From contig JAHCHE010000013.1 in NCBI GenBank assembly GCA_026129905.1, forward strand, positions 165,475 to 222,523: a stretch of DNA of 57,049 bases, given 5' to 3'. The DNA is from Bryobacteraceae bacterium (GTDB lineage Bacteria; Acidobacteriota; Terriglobia; Bryobacterales; Bryobacteraceae). This document shows positions 9,128 to 17,033 of this stretch, piece after piece (the first letter of the stretch is position 1; every line of letters starts with the position of its first letter). Below the pieces are notes generated by a model, which was not told where the DNA came from, did no database searches, and saw only the letters and a program-made list of their open reading frames with translations. The position numbers and the translations under genes are program-made.

Positions 9128-9745
9128 TCAACTTGCGCTTCCGGCGTAGATGGCGCGAATGGATTCCACGATGGCCGGCGGAACGAGGCGCTCCCACGGC
9201 CGGCCTTGCGCGATCCGCTCGCGGACCTCGGTGGCCGACACTTCGCTGTAGTCCTCCGGTACGCGAAGGCAGCGAATGCGGGAGCGCATCGAAGACGGTG
9301 GCTCGTAGGGGACGCAGCGGTCGGCGACCAGCAGTCCGAATTCGTCGAGCATCCGGGCGAAGGCGTCCGGGCGGCCATAGTCCCAGGTCGCGATGCGTTC
9401 GGCGGCATCGCTCCCACAGACGAACCATAGTTCGGGGCGGGGTCCGTACGCGTCGCGGCACTCGCGGGCGATTTCGATGAACAGGCCGCCGTCGGAGGCG
9501 GCCACGGAGAAGCGCGGCTCGTCCGCCGTGACGTCCAGGAGCAACTGGAGACGCTGCTCGAAGCCGGCGCTCTCATATTGTTTGTGCGGGAAGCGGCGGG
9601 GCAGGACGAGCAGGACTTCGTCTGCTACTGCCAGCGCGGCGCGGGCGATGCCGAGGTGGGCGCGGGTGGGCGGATGGAAGGCGCCGGCGAGGATGGCGAG
9701 GTGGTCCGGCTGGAGGTTGGCCCGCCGCAAAAGGTTCATGCCCAT
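9128..9745 (-). CDS. NadD-like nicotinate/nicotinamide-nucleotide adenylyltransferase family protein
   Basis: 205 residues. GAFHPPTRAHLGIA carries the cytidylyltransferase GxFxPxHxxH-type signature in slightly divergent form (PTRAHL). Near the C-terminus SATEVRERIAQGRPWERLVPPAI matches the ISSTxIR-type nucleotide-binding loop of NadD, and WFVCGSDAAERIATWDYG resembles NadD's GxDxxxxxxxW segment. The family transfers AMP from ATP to (de)amido-NMN in NAD synthesis. It is not beside rsfS/obgE/proBA, the usual nadD context, so it may be a paralog with another nucleotide substrate. The start could be ATG 9745 or 9739. Confidence 0.75.
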   Translation of the reverse strand: MGMNLLRRANLQPDHLAILAGAFHPPTRAHLGIARAALAVADEVLLVLPRRFPHKQYESAGFEQRLQLLLDVTADEPRFSVAASDGGLFIEIARECRDAYGPRPELWFVCGSDAAERIATWDYGRPDAFARMLDEFGLLVADRCVPYEPPSSMRSRIRCLRVPEDYSEVSATEVRERIAQGRPWERLVPPAIVESIRAIYAGSAS

Positions 9746-9827
9746 AGGGTAAGCCGAACCGGTCGCGCCGACGCGGCGCTCTCAGGGGGTCGTGTTGGAT
9801 CGCACAGTGTGGTACATTGCGTGCTTT

Positions 9828-10946
9828 ATGAAGATCACGAAGGTGGAAGCGATCTACCTCCGGCAACCGGAGGTGAAGTATCAGTGCGACAGTGGACAGG
9901 ACGCGCTGATTGTGCGTGTGGAAACCGACGCGGGCATCACGGGAATCGGCGAGGTGGATTCCAATCCGCTGGCCGTCAAAGGCGCGATTGACGGGCCGTT
10001 TTCGCATACCACCGCGATGGGGTTGGCGCAGGCGGTAATCGGCGAAGATCCCTTCGAGACCGAGCGGTTGTGGCACAAGATGTACCGCGCGAACATCTAC
10101 GGGGGACGGCGCGGGGCGGGATTTCACGCCATCAGCGGCATCGACATTGCGCTGTGGGACATTAAGGGAAAGGCGCTGGGGCTGCCGGTGTGGAAACTGC
10201 TGGGCGGCGGCTTCCACGAGAAGATTCGCTGCTACGCCAGTTCGCTGTTCGGGCCGACTCCGGAAAAGACCGGGGAACTGGCGCGGCGCTACCGCGACCA
10301 GGGCTTTACCGCGGTGAAGTTCGGCTGGGATCCGATGGGGCAGGACGAGCGAACGGACATCGCGCTGGTGCGCGAAGGGCGCAAAGGCCTGGGCGACGAC
10401 GCGGACCTGCTGATTGACGCCGGTCTGGTGTGGGACTCGAAGACGGCGCTGCAACGGGCCCGGGCGTTCGCCGACTACGACATTTTCTGGCTGGAAGAGC
10501 CGCTGCGGCCCGACGACTACGACGGCTACCGTAAGCTGGCCGAATCCACGCACGTGCGCATCGCGGCGGGCGAAGAGGAAAGCAACCGGCAATCGTTCCT
10601 CGACCTGATGGACCGGGGGAAGGTGGATGTCGTCCAGGTGGACCTGACGCGCTGCGGCGGTTTCACGGAGGCGATGAAGATCGCGGCGCTGGCGTGGGAC
10701 CGCGGACTTCCGGTGGCGAACCACGGCTTCACCACCTACGTCAACGTGACGGCGGCGCTGCACTGGTTGAACTCGATACCGAACGCGCTGATTTGCGAGT
10801 TTGTGGCGGAGGAGGAAACGAACCTGCGCGAAGCGCTGACGCGGCAGAAGCTGCGGGCGCACGCCGGCTATCTCGACATTCCGCAGGAACCCGGTCTGGG
10901 GATCGAACTGGACGAGGACGCGATCGCGCGATTCCGGGCCGCATAG
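9828..10946 (+). CDS. Mandelate racemase/muconate lactonizing enzyme family dehydratase
   Basis: 372 residues, enolase superfamily. A capping domain (about 1-120) precedes a barrel domain with TAVKFGW (Lys164), metal ligands at DAG (Asp197), LEEP (Glu223/224) and GEE (Glu249/250), and a candidate catalytic His299 in ANHGF. One Lys on strand 2 plus a strand-7 His suggests abstraction of a proton alpha to a carboxylate, as in acid-sugar dehydratases; the sugar is unknown. The frame is open from 9792, but ATG 9828 (MKITKVEAI) is the normal family start. It is divergent from the NadD-like gene. Confidence 0.88.
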   Translation: MKITKVEAIYLRQPEVKYQCDSGQDALIVRVETDAGITGIGEVDSNPLAVKGAIDGPFSHTTAMGLAQAVIGEDPFETERLWHKMYRANIYGGRRGAGFHAISGIDIALWDIKGKALGLPVWKLLGGGFHEKIRCYASSLFGPTPEKTGELARRYRDQGFTAVKFGWDPMGQDERTDIALVREGRKGLGDDADLLIDAGLVWDSKTALQRARAFADYDIFWLEEPLRPDDYDGYRKLAESTHVRIAAGEEESNRQSFLDLMDRGKVDVVQVDLTRCGGFTEAMKIAALAWDRGLPVANHGFTTYVNVTAALHWLNSIPNALICEFVAEEETNLREALTRQKLRAHAGYLDIPQEPGLGIELDEDAIARFRAA

Positions 10947-10977
10947 GCGCAGCGCCGGGGCCTTGGGCTTGGGCGGG

Positions 10978-11604
10978 TTACGCGCTGATCGATTCGCCTT
11001 TCGGGTTGTAGTTCAGGCGCGCCCAGAAGATCCAGAGCGACATGCAGATTGCCAGGCCCACGGAGGCGTGCCACAGGCTGAGGCGCGTGGCTGCCAGGTA
11101 GATGGGGAAAGCCGTCCCGTAGGCCCACTTGATGCGGAACAGGTGCGCCTGCGGAACTTCGCGGGCGATCAGGCGGCGGTTGGAGGCCGCAGCGTAGTGC
11201 AGAACGCTGTAGGCAATGTTGATAACGACCATCGTGGCGCAGTAAAGCGCGGCGGCCGTGTTGGCGCCTTTCTTGTCGAGGTATTCCGCCAGCACGACGG
11301 TGGGGAACGGGATAAAGGTGATCATCAGCAGAAGAAAGCCGTTGGTATAGAGAAAGAGCGAGTCGACGCCGCGCAGCATGCGGAACAGTCCGTGATGATT
11401 CACCCACATAATGAGGATGGCGGTGAAGCTGCCGCCAAAGGCGAGGAACGACGGCCATAGCTGGCTCAGCGCCACCAGCAGTCCGCGATCGGACGATTCA
11501 GCGCCAAGGTGGGGAACCTTAATCTCGAGGATCAGCAGCGTGATGGCGATGGCGAAGGCGCCGTCACTGAAGGCTTCGACTCGGGTTGTCTCTTTTTCTT
11601 TCAC
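10978..11604 (-). CDS. TMEM175-family (DUF1211) potassium channel-like membrane protein
   Basis: 208 residues with about six membrane helices. The diagnostic first-helix motif RxxxFSDGxFAIxxTLL is present as RVEAFSDGAFAIAITLL (residues 8-24). Bacterial TMEM175 proteins are six-helix subunits that assemble as tetrameric K+ channels. The start is a GTG at 11604 with a strong SD (GGGGAGG) 6-7 bases upstream. It is last in a same-strand series running from 16263, lying 16 bases behind the glycosyltransferase, so it is probably co-transcribed with it. Confidence 0.9.
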   Translation of the reverse strand: MKEKETTRVEAFSDGAFAIAITLLILEIKVPHLGAESSDRGLLVALSQLWPSFLAFGGSFTAILIMWVNHHGLFRMLRGVDSLFLYTNGFLLLMITFIPFPTVVLAEYLDKKGANTAAALYCATMVVINIAYSVLHYAAASNRRLIAREVPQAHLFRIKWAYGTAFPIYLAATRLSLWHASVGLAICMSLWIFWARLNYNPKGESISA

Positions 11605-11620
11605 GGGAATCCTCCCCGGT

Positions 11621-12814
11621 TCACGCGGGGGATTCCACGATTCTAACCGCGGCGGCGAGGCTCTCGGAAGGGACGATGCGGCCAGCGATGCGCTCGGCCT
11701 CCCGCCGCATCGACGGCGTGTCGACGAGCGCGCGGATCGTTGAGGCGAGCGTGGCGGACGTCAAACGTTCGATGGGGACCGGGCGCGGTCCGAGACCGCG
11801 GCGAAAGAGCCACTCACCCCAGAAGTATTGATCGGAGAAGTGCGGGACAATGGCCTGGGGAATGCCGGCCCGGGCGGCCGCCGCGGTGGTTCCGGCGCCG
11901 CCATGATGGATGGACGCGGCGACGGCGGGAAACAGCCTATGGAACGGCGCCGTTCCGATGAGGAGGCAATGTTCGGGAAGCGCGCAGGCTTCGAGGCCCG
12001 ACCAGCCTGCGCCGATCACCGCGCGCTGTCCCGCGGCGGTCACGCCGTCAAGGATCGTGCGGAGCAACTGGCGCGGATCGCCGGCAATCATGCTGCCGAA
12101 GCCGACGAACACCGGCTTGGGGCGGCGCTCGCAAAACGCGGCGAGTTGCGGGTCGAGTTCGCCGGAATCGAGATGCCATGAGCCGGTGACGGTGACGCGG
12201 GGGCAACGGAACGACGGCGTGGGCACGAGGACGGAATCGTAGGCGAGCAGCACGTGGCCGCTGTGCAGCACGTGGTCCTGCGCGTCGCGAATCGGAGACA
12301 GGTCAATTCGAGCGCGCAGCCGGTTGATGGGATCGCGGAGCGCACGGTTCCACAGGAAGCCACGATATCGCCAGGCAAGGTCGTTCGCCCAACGGGGGAG
12401 ATTCTGGCGCCGCACGGTTACCGGAGGATGGTCCTCCGAACGGACGAAAACCGGCGCGGGCAGCATGAAGTAGTAGCGCGCGCCCATCCTCTCCGCGATC
12501 GAGGGGCCGGCGGCCTGTAGCATGGAGCCGACGATGGCATCGGCGCCGTCCGCCGCCGCGCGCAGGAGGTCGAACTGCTCCGGGACCTGGCGGGCAAGGA
12601 CGGAGAGGAACGGCTCGCGCGCCAGCTCGCGCAGGAACTGGGAGTAGTCCGGGGCGATAGCGGTGAACGGCAGGCCGAAGGAGGCCGCGAAGGAGTCGAA
12701 GTTGGCGGGCGCGCCGAGGACGACGTCGTGGCCGCGTTCGCGCAAGGCCAAGCCGAGCGCCACCAGGGGTTGCACGTCGCCTCGCGTGCCGATCGGCGCC
12801 AGGAGGACACGCAT
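11621..12814 (-). CDS. GT1/GT28-type glycosyltransferase (UDP-glucosyltransferase/MGT-like)
   Basis: 397 residues, GT-B fold. N-terminal Rossmann start MRVLLAPIGTRGDVQPLVALG matches sterol/macrolide glycosyltransferases and rhamnosyltransferase-chain enzymes. The C-terminal nucleotide-sugar site is seen in FVGFGSMIAGDP, LIGTAPFHRLFP, the HHGGAGTTAAAARAG block and PHFSDQYFWGEWL. Such enzymes transfer UDP- or dTDP-sugars to lipids, hopanoids or secondary metabolites; the acceptor is unknown. Only 3 bases separate its ATG from the stop of the SAHH-like gene and no clear SD of its own is visible, suggesting translational coupling. Confidence 0.9.
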   Translation of the reverse strand: MRVLLAPIGTRGDVQPLVALGLALRERGHDVVLGAPANFDSFAASFGLPFTAIAPDYSQFLRELAREPFLSVLARQVPEQFDLLRAAADGADAIVGSMLQAAGPSIAERMGARYYFMLPAPVFVRSEDHPPVTVRRQNLPRWANDLAWRYRGFLWNRALRDPINRLRARIDLSPIRDAQDHVLHSGHVLLAYDSVLVPTPSFRCPRVTVTGSWHLDSGELDPQLAAFCERRPKPVFVGFGSMIAGDPRQLLRTILDGVTAAGQRAVIGAGWSGLEACALPEHCLLIGTAPFHRLFPAVAASIHHGGAGTTAAAARAGIPQAIVPHFSDQYFWGEWLFRRGLGPRPVPIERLTSATLASTIRALVDTPSMRREAERIAGRIVPSESLAAAVRIVESPA

Positions 12815-12817
12815 TCG

Positions 12818-14683
12818 TCAGGCCCGCGCGTCGGGAAAATATATCCGAAGGTACTGCGCCTGAAGGTCGAATTCACGGCCAAGGTCGTCCACGGCCTGGC
12901 GGCAGATCCGGGCCGGAAAGCGGGCGGCCGGGTCGGCGGCGGACGGTCCGTTGCGGGCCGCGAGCGCCGCGGCGGCGACCAGGATGACGCTCATGATCAG
13001 ATCGCCTCCCTGGTGCGGCATTCCCGGGAAGCCCCAAAAGGTGACGGGATAGCCGTCGGCGAGCAGGTTGATCTCCCTGGCGGGCGAACCCGCGAGGATG
13101 TGGCGCGTGCCGGCCCATAGCTTGCCGGGTTCCCAGCGCTGATCCTGGATGCCGATTCGAAAATGGCGATTCGAGACGCTTTCCAGGTAGGCGAGGTCGA
13201 TCTCGACCAGGTCCGAGGAGGCCGAGGCGAGCCAGACGCCGTGTTCGAGATTCGCGATCACGTCGGCGGTGATGGACTGGCGGCCGGAGCAGCCGATGAC
13301 GAGGCGCTTGCCGCGGACGGCCTCGGCGGCCGAGCGGGCCGGGTTCCCGCCTTTCATGCGGAATTCCGTGACGCGGCTGACGTCGCCGTCGTAGCCGTCG
13401 ACCAGCGCGCCGAGCGAGTGGAGGCGGCTAAAGACCTCCATGCCGATCGTGCCCAGGCCAAGGAGCGCGACGCGCAGTCCCTGCAACGAGACGGCGGTGG
13501 TGAGCGCCTGGATGCAATGAACCACCTGCTGGCCAATCAGCGGGGGCTCGACCTTGAGTTTGATACGGGAATCGGGAATGGACAGCAGCGGGAATTGCAG
13601 CAGTCCCTCGCCATCGCGCTGCGCGGCGCCGGGGCCGCCCGCCAGGTTGGTCCAATCCTCGGTCTTGCGAAGGCCCTTGGTGGTTTGCTCGATCGCGCCG
13701 ACGACGCCCTGGAGCAGGTTCGAGCCGCGCTGGTGCAGGAGCGGCGTCAGGTAACCGCCGTCCTCGACGATGATCCAGGGCGGCGCGCCGGGGCGCCAGG
13801 CGGCCTCCTGCTCGGCGACGAACCGGGCCGTTTGCTCTACCGGGCGCAACTGGAATCCGCGTTCGGACAGCCAGCGGGCGATGGCCTGCTTGTGCGGGTA
13901 GCGGTATTCGGACTTGTAGAACAGGACGGCGTCGCGGGGCTCGAGTCCCAATTCGCGGCAGCCTTCGGCAAATGGAAGCAGGTCGGAGAGGTAATGCAGA
14001 ACAAACGCGCCGCGTAATCCGGAAAACACGCGGCCGTAGTTCCTCGACAGCGTGCGCGTAACCCAGCGCAGCATGGGGAACAACTGGAAGGGCTCGTCCG
14101 TTATTTCCGCCGGCACCGGAACAAAATCCAGGCCGGCGTCTTCGATGTCCGGCGCAGGGGAAGCTTCGGAAGCGAAGGAGACGGCGTTGGCCGCAAAGTC
14201 GAGTTCGACGCGCCGGGCGCCGCGGAGGGCCGAGAGCGGCGGGGCGGCCATGCGGGCCGTTGTCTGCCGCTCGTCGCGGCAGATGGGGCAGACGATCTCG
14301 GCGCGGAGTTCCATCCACGGGCCGTCTTCGCGCTCCTCCCAGCGGCTTTCGAAGCTTTCAAGCGCGAGCGGGTGACCCTTCGGGCATCTTCTGCCGCGGA
14401 CCACGGCTTCGGGAATCTCCACCTCGAGGCTATACTGCGAGTCGCGCGACGCTCCGCAATCCGGGCACGGCAGCGCGATTATGGCATTGAGGACGCCGGC
14501 GCCGTTCTTGTAGGAAAACCGGCTGTCGCGGACCTCGACGGGGACGGTGACGCCGCCGGGGAGGGTTATGTCGCGGGCGAAGTAATCGACGCCTTCCTCC
14601 GGCGGCAGCGCCTTCGAGTGCGGCTTGCAGCTCTCGCAAAGCACGGCGTCCACCGGAACCTCCAGCTTCATGCCAGGAGCCAT
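12818..14683 (-). CDS. Zinc-ribbon protein with S-adenosylhomocysteine-hydrolase-like C-terminal half
   Basis: 621 residues. The N-terminal 140 residues hold three CxxC pairs (C16/C19, C73/C76, C132/C135) plus C100 with H104, so probably two zinc sites. From about 220 the sequence follows S-adenosylhomocysteine hydrolase. An EDGG segment (307-310) corresponds to the SAHH DDGGD, EQTTKGL (332-338) to EETTTG, and a Rossmann motif GLGTIG (409-414) sits where SAHH binds NAD. VWLASASSDLVEID resembles the SAHH GHFD-EID strand, followed by INLLADGYPV. Several SAHH catalytic residues are not obvious, so it may bind NAD or a nucleoside without classic activity. The start has a GAGGAGGG SD. It overlaps the TPR gene by 16 bases. 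Function unknown. Confidence 0.75.
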   Translation of the reverse strand: MAPGMKLEVPVDAVLCESCKPHSKALPPEEGVDYFARDITLPGGVTVPVEVRDSRFSYKNGAGVLNAIIALPCPDCGASRDSQYSLEVEIPEAVVRGRRCPKGHPLALESFESRWEEREDGPWMELRAEIVCPICRDERQTTARMAAPPLSALRGARRVELDFAANAVSFASEASPAPDIEDAGLDFVPVPAEITDEPFQLFPMLRWVTRTLSRNYGRVFSGLRGAFVLHYLSDLLPFAEGCRELGLEPRDAVLFYKSEYRYPHKQAIARWLSERGFQLRPVEQTARFVAEQEAAWRPGAPPWIIVEDGGYLTPLLHQRGSNLLQGVVGAIEQTTKGLRKTEDWTNLAGGPGAAQRDGEGLLQFPLLSIPDSRIKLKVEPPLIGQQVVHCIQALTTAVSLQGLRVALLGLGTIGMEVFSRLHSLGALVDGYDGDVSRVTEFRMKGGNPARSAAEAVRGKRLVIGCSGRQSITADVIANLEHGVWLASASSDLVEIDLAYLESVSNRHFRIGIQDQRWEPGKLWAGTRHILAGSPAREINLLADGYPVTFWGFPGMPHQGGDLIMSVILVAAAALAARNGPSAADPAARFPARICRQAVDDLGREFDLQAQYLRIYFPDARA

Positions 14684-16263
14684 CGTCGTCCCTCCTCGAA
14701 TATCGGACTATAGTAGCGGCCGCCGTCCCGCGTCACCGCCAACCCGTCCTGACACATGCCGCCGAGCAGGTCCGGGAGCGGCTGGGGCTGCTCGCCGGGC
14801 GGAAAGGATCCTGTATAGAGCCCGTTTGAAAAGTCAAAAACAGCGTGAAATTCAATAAGCATTTCATGTAACGTCCGGGGTTGTTGCAGATAACGGCAGA
14901 GATCCTCGCACATAATTGCTTTCCACGAGGTGAGGCCGCGGCGCGATCCGAAGGGCGACTTCTCGATCAAGTGCCAGATCTCGTGCCCTTCTGGCGCAAT
15001 GACGGTGTCCAGGAACCGGCGCGGGACCGCCTGACGGGATACGCCGCGGCACTCGAAGGCGAAGGCCGGCGACAACTCGTTGAGGTACGGCGAGACAGCG
15101 AATTCGCGGCCCACTTCATAGAAGCTGAACTTGGCCCAGGCGGTCGACGGTCCGACGGCGCCGAAGAGAAACGAGCGAATCATCGGCGGCGGGTGGCGCT
15201 CGTTCAGGATCTGCGCGGCACGGTGGAGCCTGGCCCGTTCGGCGTTGACGACGACGAGACGGCAAGAGGAACCGAGGTCGGCCAACTGCTGGTTGACGCG
15301 GCCTTCCTGCCAGAAGAAGCACTCGCCGCCAAGGACGCGGAGCTTCGTTTCAAGAAGCTGTTCGGGGCGGATTCGGGCGACGCGCCGGTGAAGGACGTCC
15401 TGGATGAAGGCATCGCGAAATCTCAGGAAAGCAGGATCGTCAAGCGCGGGTTCTTCAGCGGAGATATCGTGCAGGCTGGCGTACTGATGCCACCAGCCGA
15501 GGCCGGACAGCGCCATCGAGCGCAGAATGCGGTCGGCGAGCAGGCCTCGCGCGATCCGCCGCAGTTGGAAGACGAGCGCGTTCTCCAGCGCCTGGCGAGC
15601 GGCGGGGATGTTGTGCGGCCCCGCCTCCTCCCTGGCCAGCGGTTCCGCGAGGTTCGGCGGAAGGTCTCGAGCGGCGCTGGCGGTCCCGCCGGTCACGGCG
15701 TAGCCCGCGGCGAGCAGCGGCTGTAACGCCATGGCGGATTTCTGCGCGCGGCCGCGATCGCCGGATATCCGGCCGGCGCGCAAGGCCTGCATGAACAGTC
15801 CGATGGCCGCCGGCGCATCGCCTCCGGTGAGCGCCATGAACGCAAGGCTGTGCAGCGTACTGCCGAGGCCGTCATAGTCGCGTTCCGCTTCACGGTATTC
15901 GCGCGCCAAAGAGAAGAGTTGTTGCGCCGCCCCTCGATTCCCCCGGTTGTCCTCGAGCGCTCCCAGAACGTGGAGGGTCTCCGAGACGTGAGGAACGGCC
16001 GCGCCCTTGACCGATGCGGCGGCCAACTTGGCGCGCATCGACTTCCGCAGGAGTTCCAGCGCCAGGTCAGGGTCGCCGCGGCGCTGGGCCACAAGGCCGA
16101 GTTCATGAAGGTATGAGCCCTCCCCGCCGCGATCACCCCTGGCGGTGGCGGCGCGCAGGCCGGTTTGGAAAGACGCCTCCGCGCCATCGAGATCGCCGTA
16201 TTGGAAGAGGACAATACCCTTCTGGAAGAGGTCGTCCTGCCTCGCCTCCCCGGCCGACGCCAT
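14668..16263 (-). CDS. TPR-repeat protein with HExxH-containing C-terminal domain
   Basis: 531 residues, no signal peptide. Helical repeats of TPR type cover about 8-185 (GDLDGAEASFQTGL, GDPDLALELLRKSM, GDAPAAIGLFMQAL). The remaining 340 residues form a separate domain I do not recognise. It contains HEIWH (427-431), which fits the zincin HExxH pattern, with Glu453 or Asp454 in CEDLC as a possible third ligand. I also see several cysteines and a WAKFSFYEVG strand. Its last 16 bases overlap the SAHH-like gene, so both are made together. The 53 bases before 16317 form a shared divergent promoter region. Peptidase activity is a guess from one short motif. Confidence 0.68.
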   Translation of the reverse strand: MASAGEARQDDLFQKGIVLFQYGDLDGAEASFQTGLRAATARGDRGGEGSYLHELGLVAQRRGDPDLALELLRKSMRAKLAAASVKGAAVPHVSETLHVLGALEDNRGNRGAAQQLFSLAREYREAERDYDGLGSTLHSLAFMALTGGDAPAAIGLFMQALRAGRISGDRGRAQKSAMALQPLLAAGYAVTGGTASAARDLPPNLAEPLAREEAGPHNIPAARQALENALVFQLRRIARGLLADRILRSMALSGLGWWHQYASLHDISAEEPALDDPAFLRFRDAFIQDVLHRRVARIRPEQLLETKLRVLGGECFFWQEGRVNQQLADLGSSCRLVVVNAERARLHRAAQILNERHPPPMIRSFLFGAVGPSTAWAKFSFYEVGREFAVSPYLNELSPAFAFECRGVSRQAVPRRFLDTVIAPEGHEIWHLIEKSPFGSRRGLTSWKAIMCEDLCRYLQQPRTLHEMLIEFHAVFDFSNGLYTGSFPPGEQPQPLPDLLGGMCQDGLAVTRDGGRYYSPIFEEGRRWLLA

Positions 16264-16316
16264 ACTAGATCCCAGCTTCAGTCTGGATTATATGAGACAA
16301 CGCTGCCCGCATACAA

Positions 16317-17033
16317 TTGGGAACAGTGGAAAAATCGCAATTCGAGCGGCTACGGGGATATCAGGCGGCGTTTCGCTCCTTCCTGAAGGAATACGAGAAC
16401 CGGGGCGAGACGGTTGGCGACGCGGTCGAGAGGCTCGCGCGGGAGGCGGCGCGGGCGCGCGAGGAATTTCCGGAAACCGTGCCGCCGTTCGACAAAGACG
16501 AGTTCCGCGGGCGCTGGGTTCCAGAGATGGGCCGGTACGAGACGGCGCGAATCCGCAACTGGTTGCTCGTGGCGCTGGCGCGGCTGGAGGAGGCGGAGGC
16601 GGTACGGCCGGAGACGCTCGATGCCTGCGACTACCCGATGGTTGAGGACCGGAATATCCGGAAAATTCTGGAACGCGATTTCGAGGAAATCCGGCGCGCT
16701 TTCGCGGCACAATGCTGGAAAAGCGTGATCGTTCTCGCCGGCGGTTCGATTGAGGGCCTGCTGGCGGAGCGGCTGCTTCGCGACGGCTCGGTGAGCGGCG
16801 CGCCCCGGCGGCTGCAGGACCTTATCGCGCTGGCGCGCAAGCGGAACATCGTGTCGCCGGCGGTGGAGCGGCTGACGCAATCGGCGCGCGAGTACCGCAA
16901 CCTGGTCCACCCGCGGCACGAGATCGAATCAGGGCTGACAGTGGACGCGGAGGAAGCGCGGATTGCGGTCGAGATTCTCAGAATCGTGCGGCGGGACTTG
17001 GCGAAGGCGGGCGCGGCCGAAGATCAGGCCTGA
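16317..17033 (+). CDS. HEPN/DUF4145-like protein of unknown function
   Basis: 238 residues, no membrane segments. A charged N-terminal helical region (1-105) precedes an all-helical C-terminal part. There EDRNIRKILERDFEE, CWKSVIVLAGGSIEGLL and AREYRNLVHPRHEI (191-203) resemble HEPN-type and DUF4145-type proteins, where an R(N)xxxH-like motif marks an RNase or nucleotide-binding site. The spacing here (RNLVH; R191 to H198 leaves six residues) is compatible with R-X4-6-H. Starts are non-ATG: TTG 16317 or GTG 16326. It diverges from the TPR gene with 53 bases between, and its end overlaps the decarboxylase end by 10 bases. Confidence 0.6.
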   Translation: MGTVEKSQFERLRGYQAAFRSFLKEYENRGETVGDAVERLAREAARAREEFPETVPPFDKDEFRGRWVPEMGRYETARIRNWLLVALARLEEAEAVRPETLDACDYPMVEDRNIRKILERDFEEIRRAFAAQCWKSVIVLAGGSIEGLLAERLLRDGSVSGAPRRLQDLIALARKRNIVSPAVERLTQSAREYRNLVHPRHEIESGLTVDAEEARIAVEILRIVRRDLAKAGAAEDQA

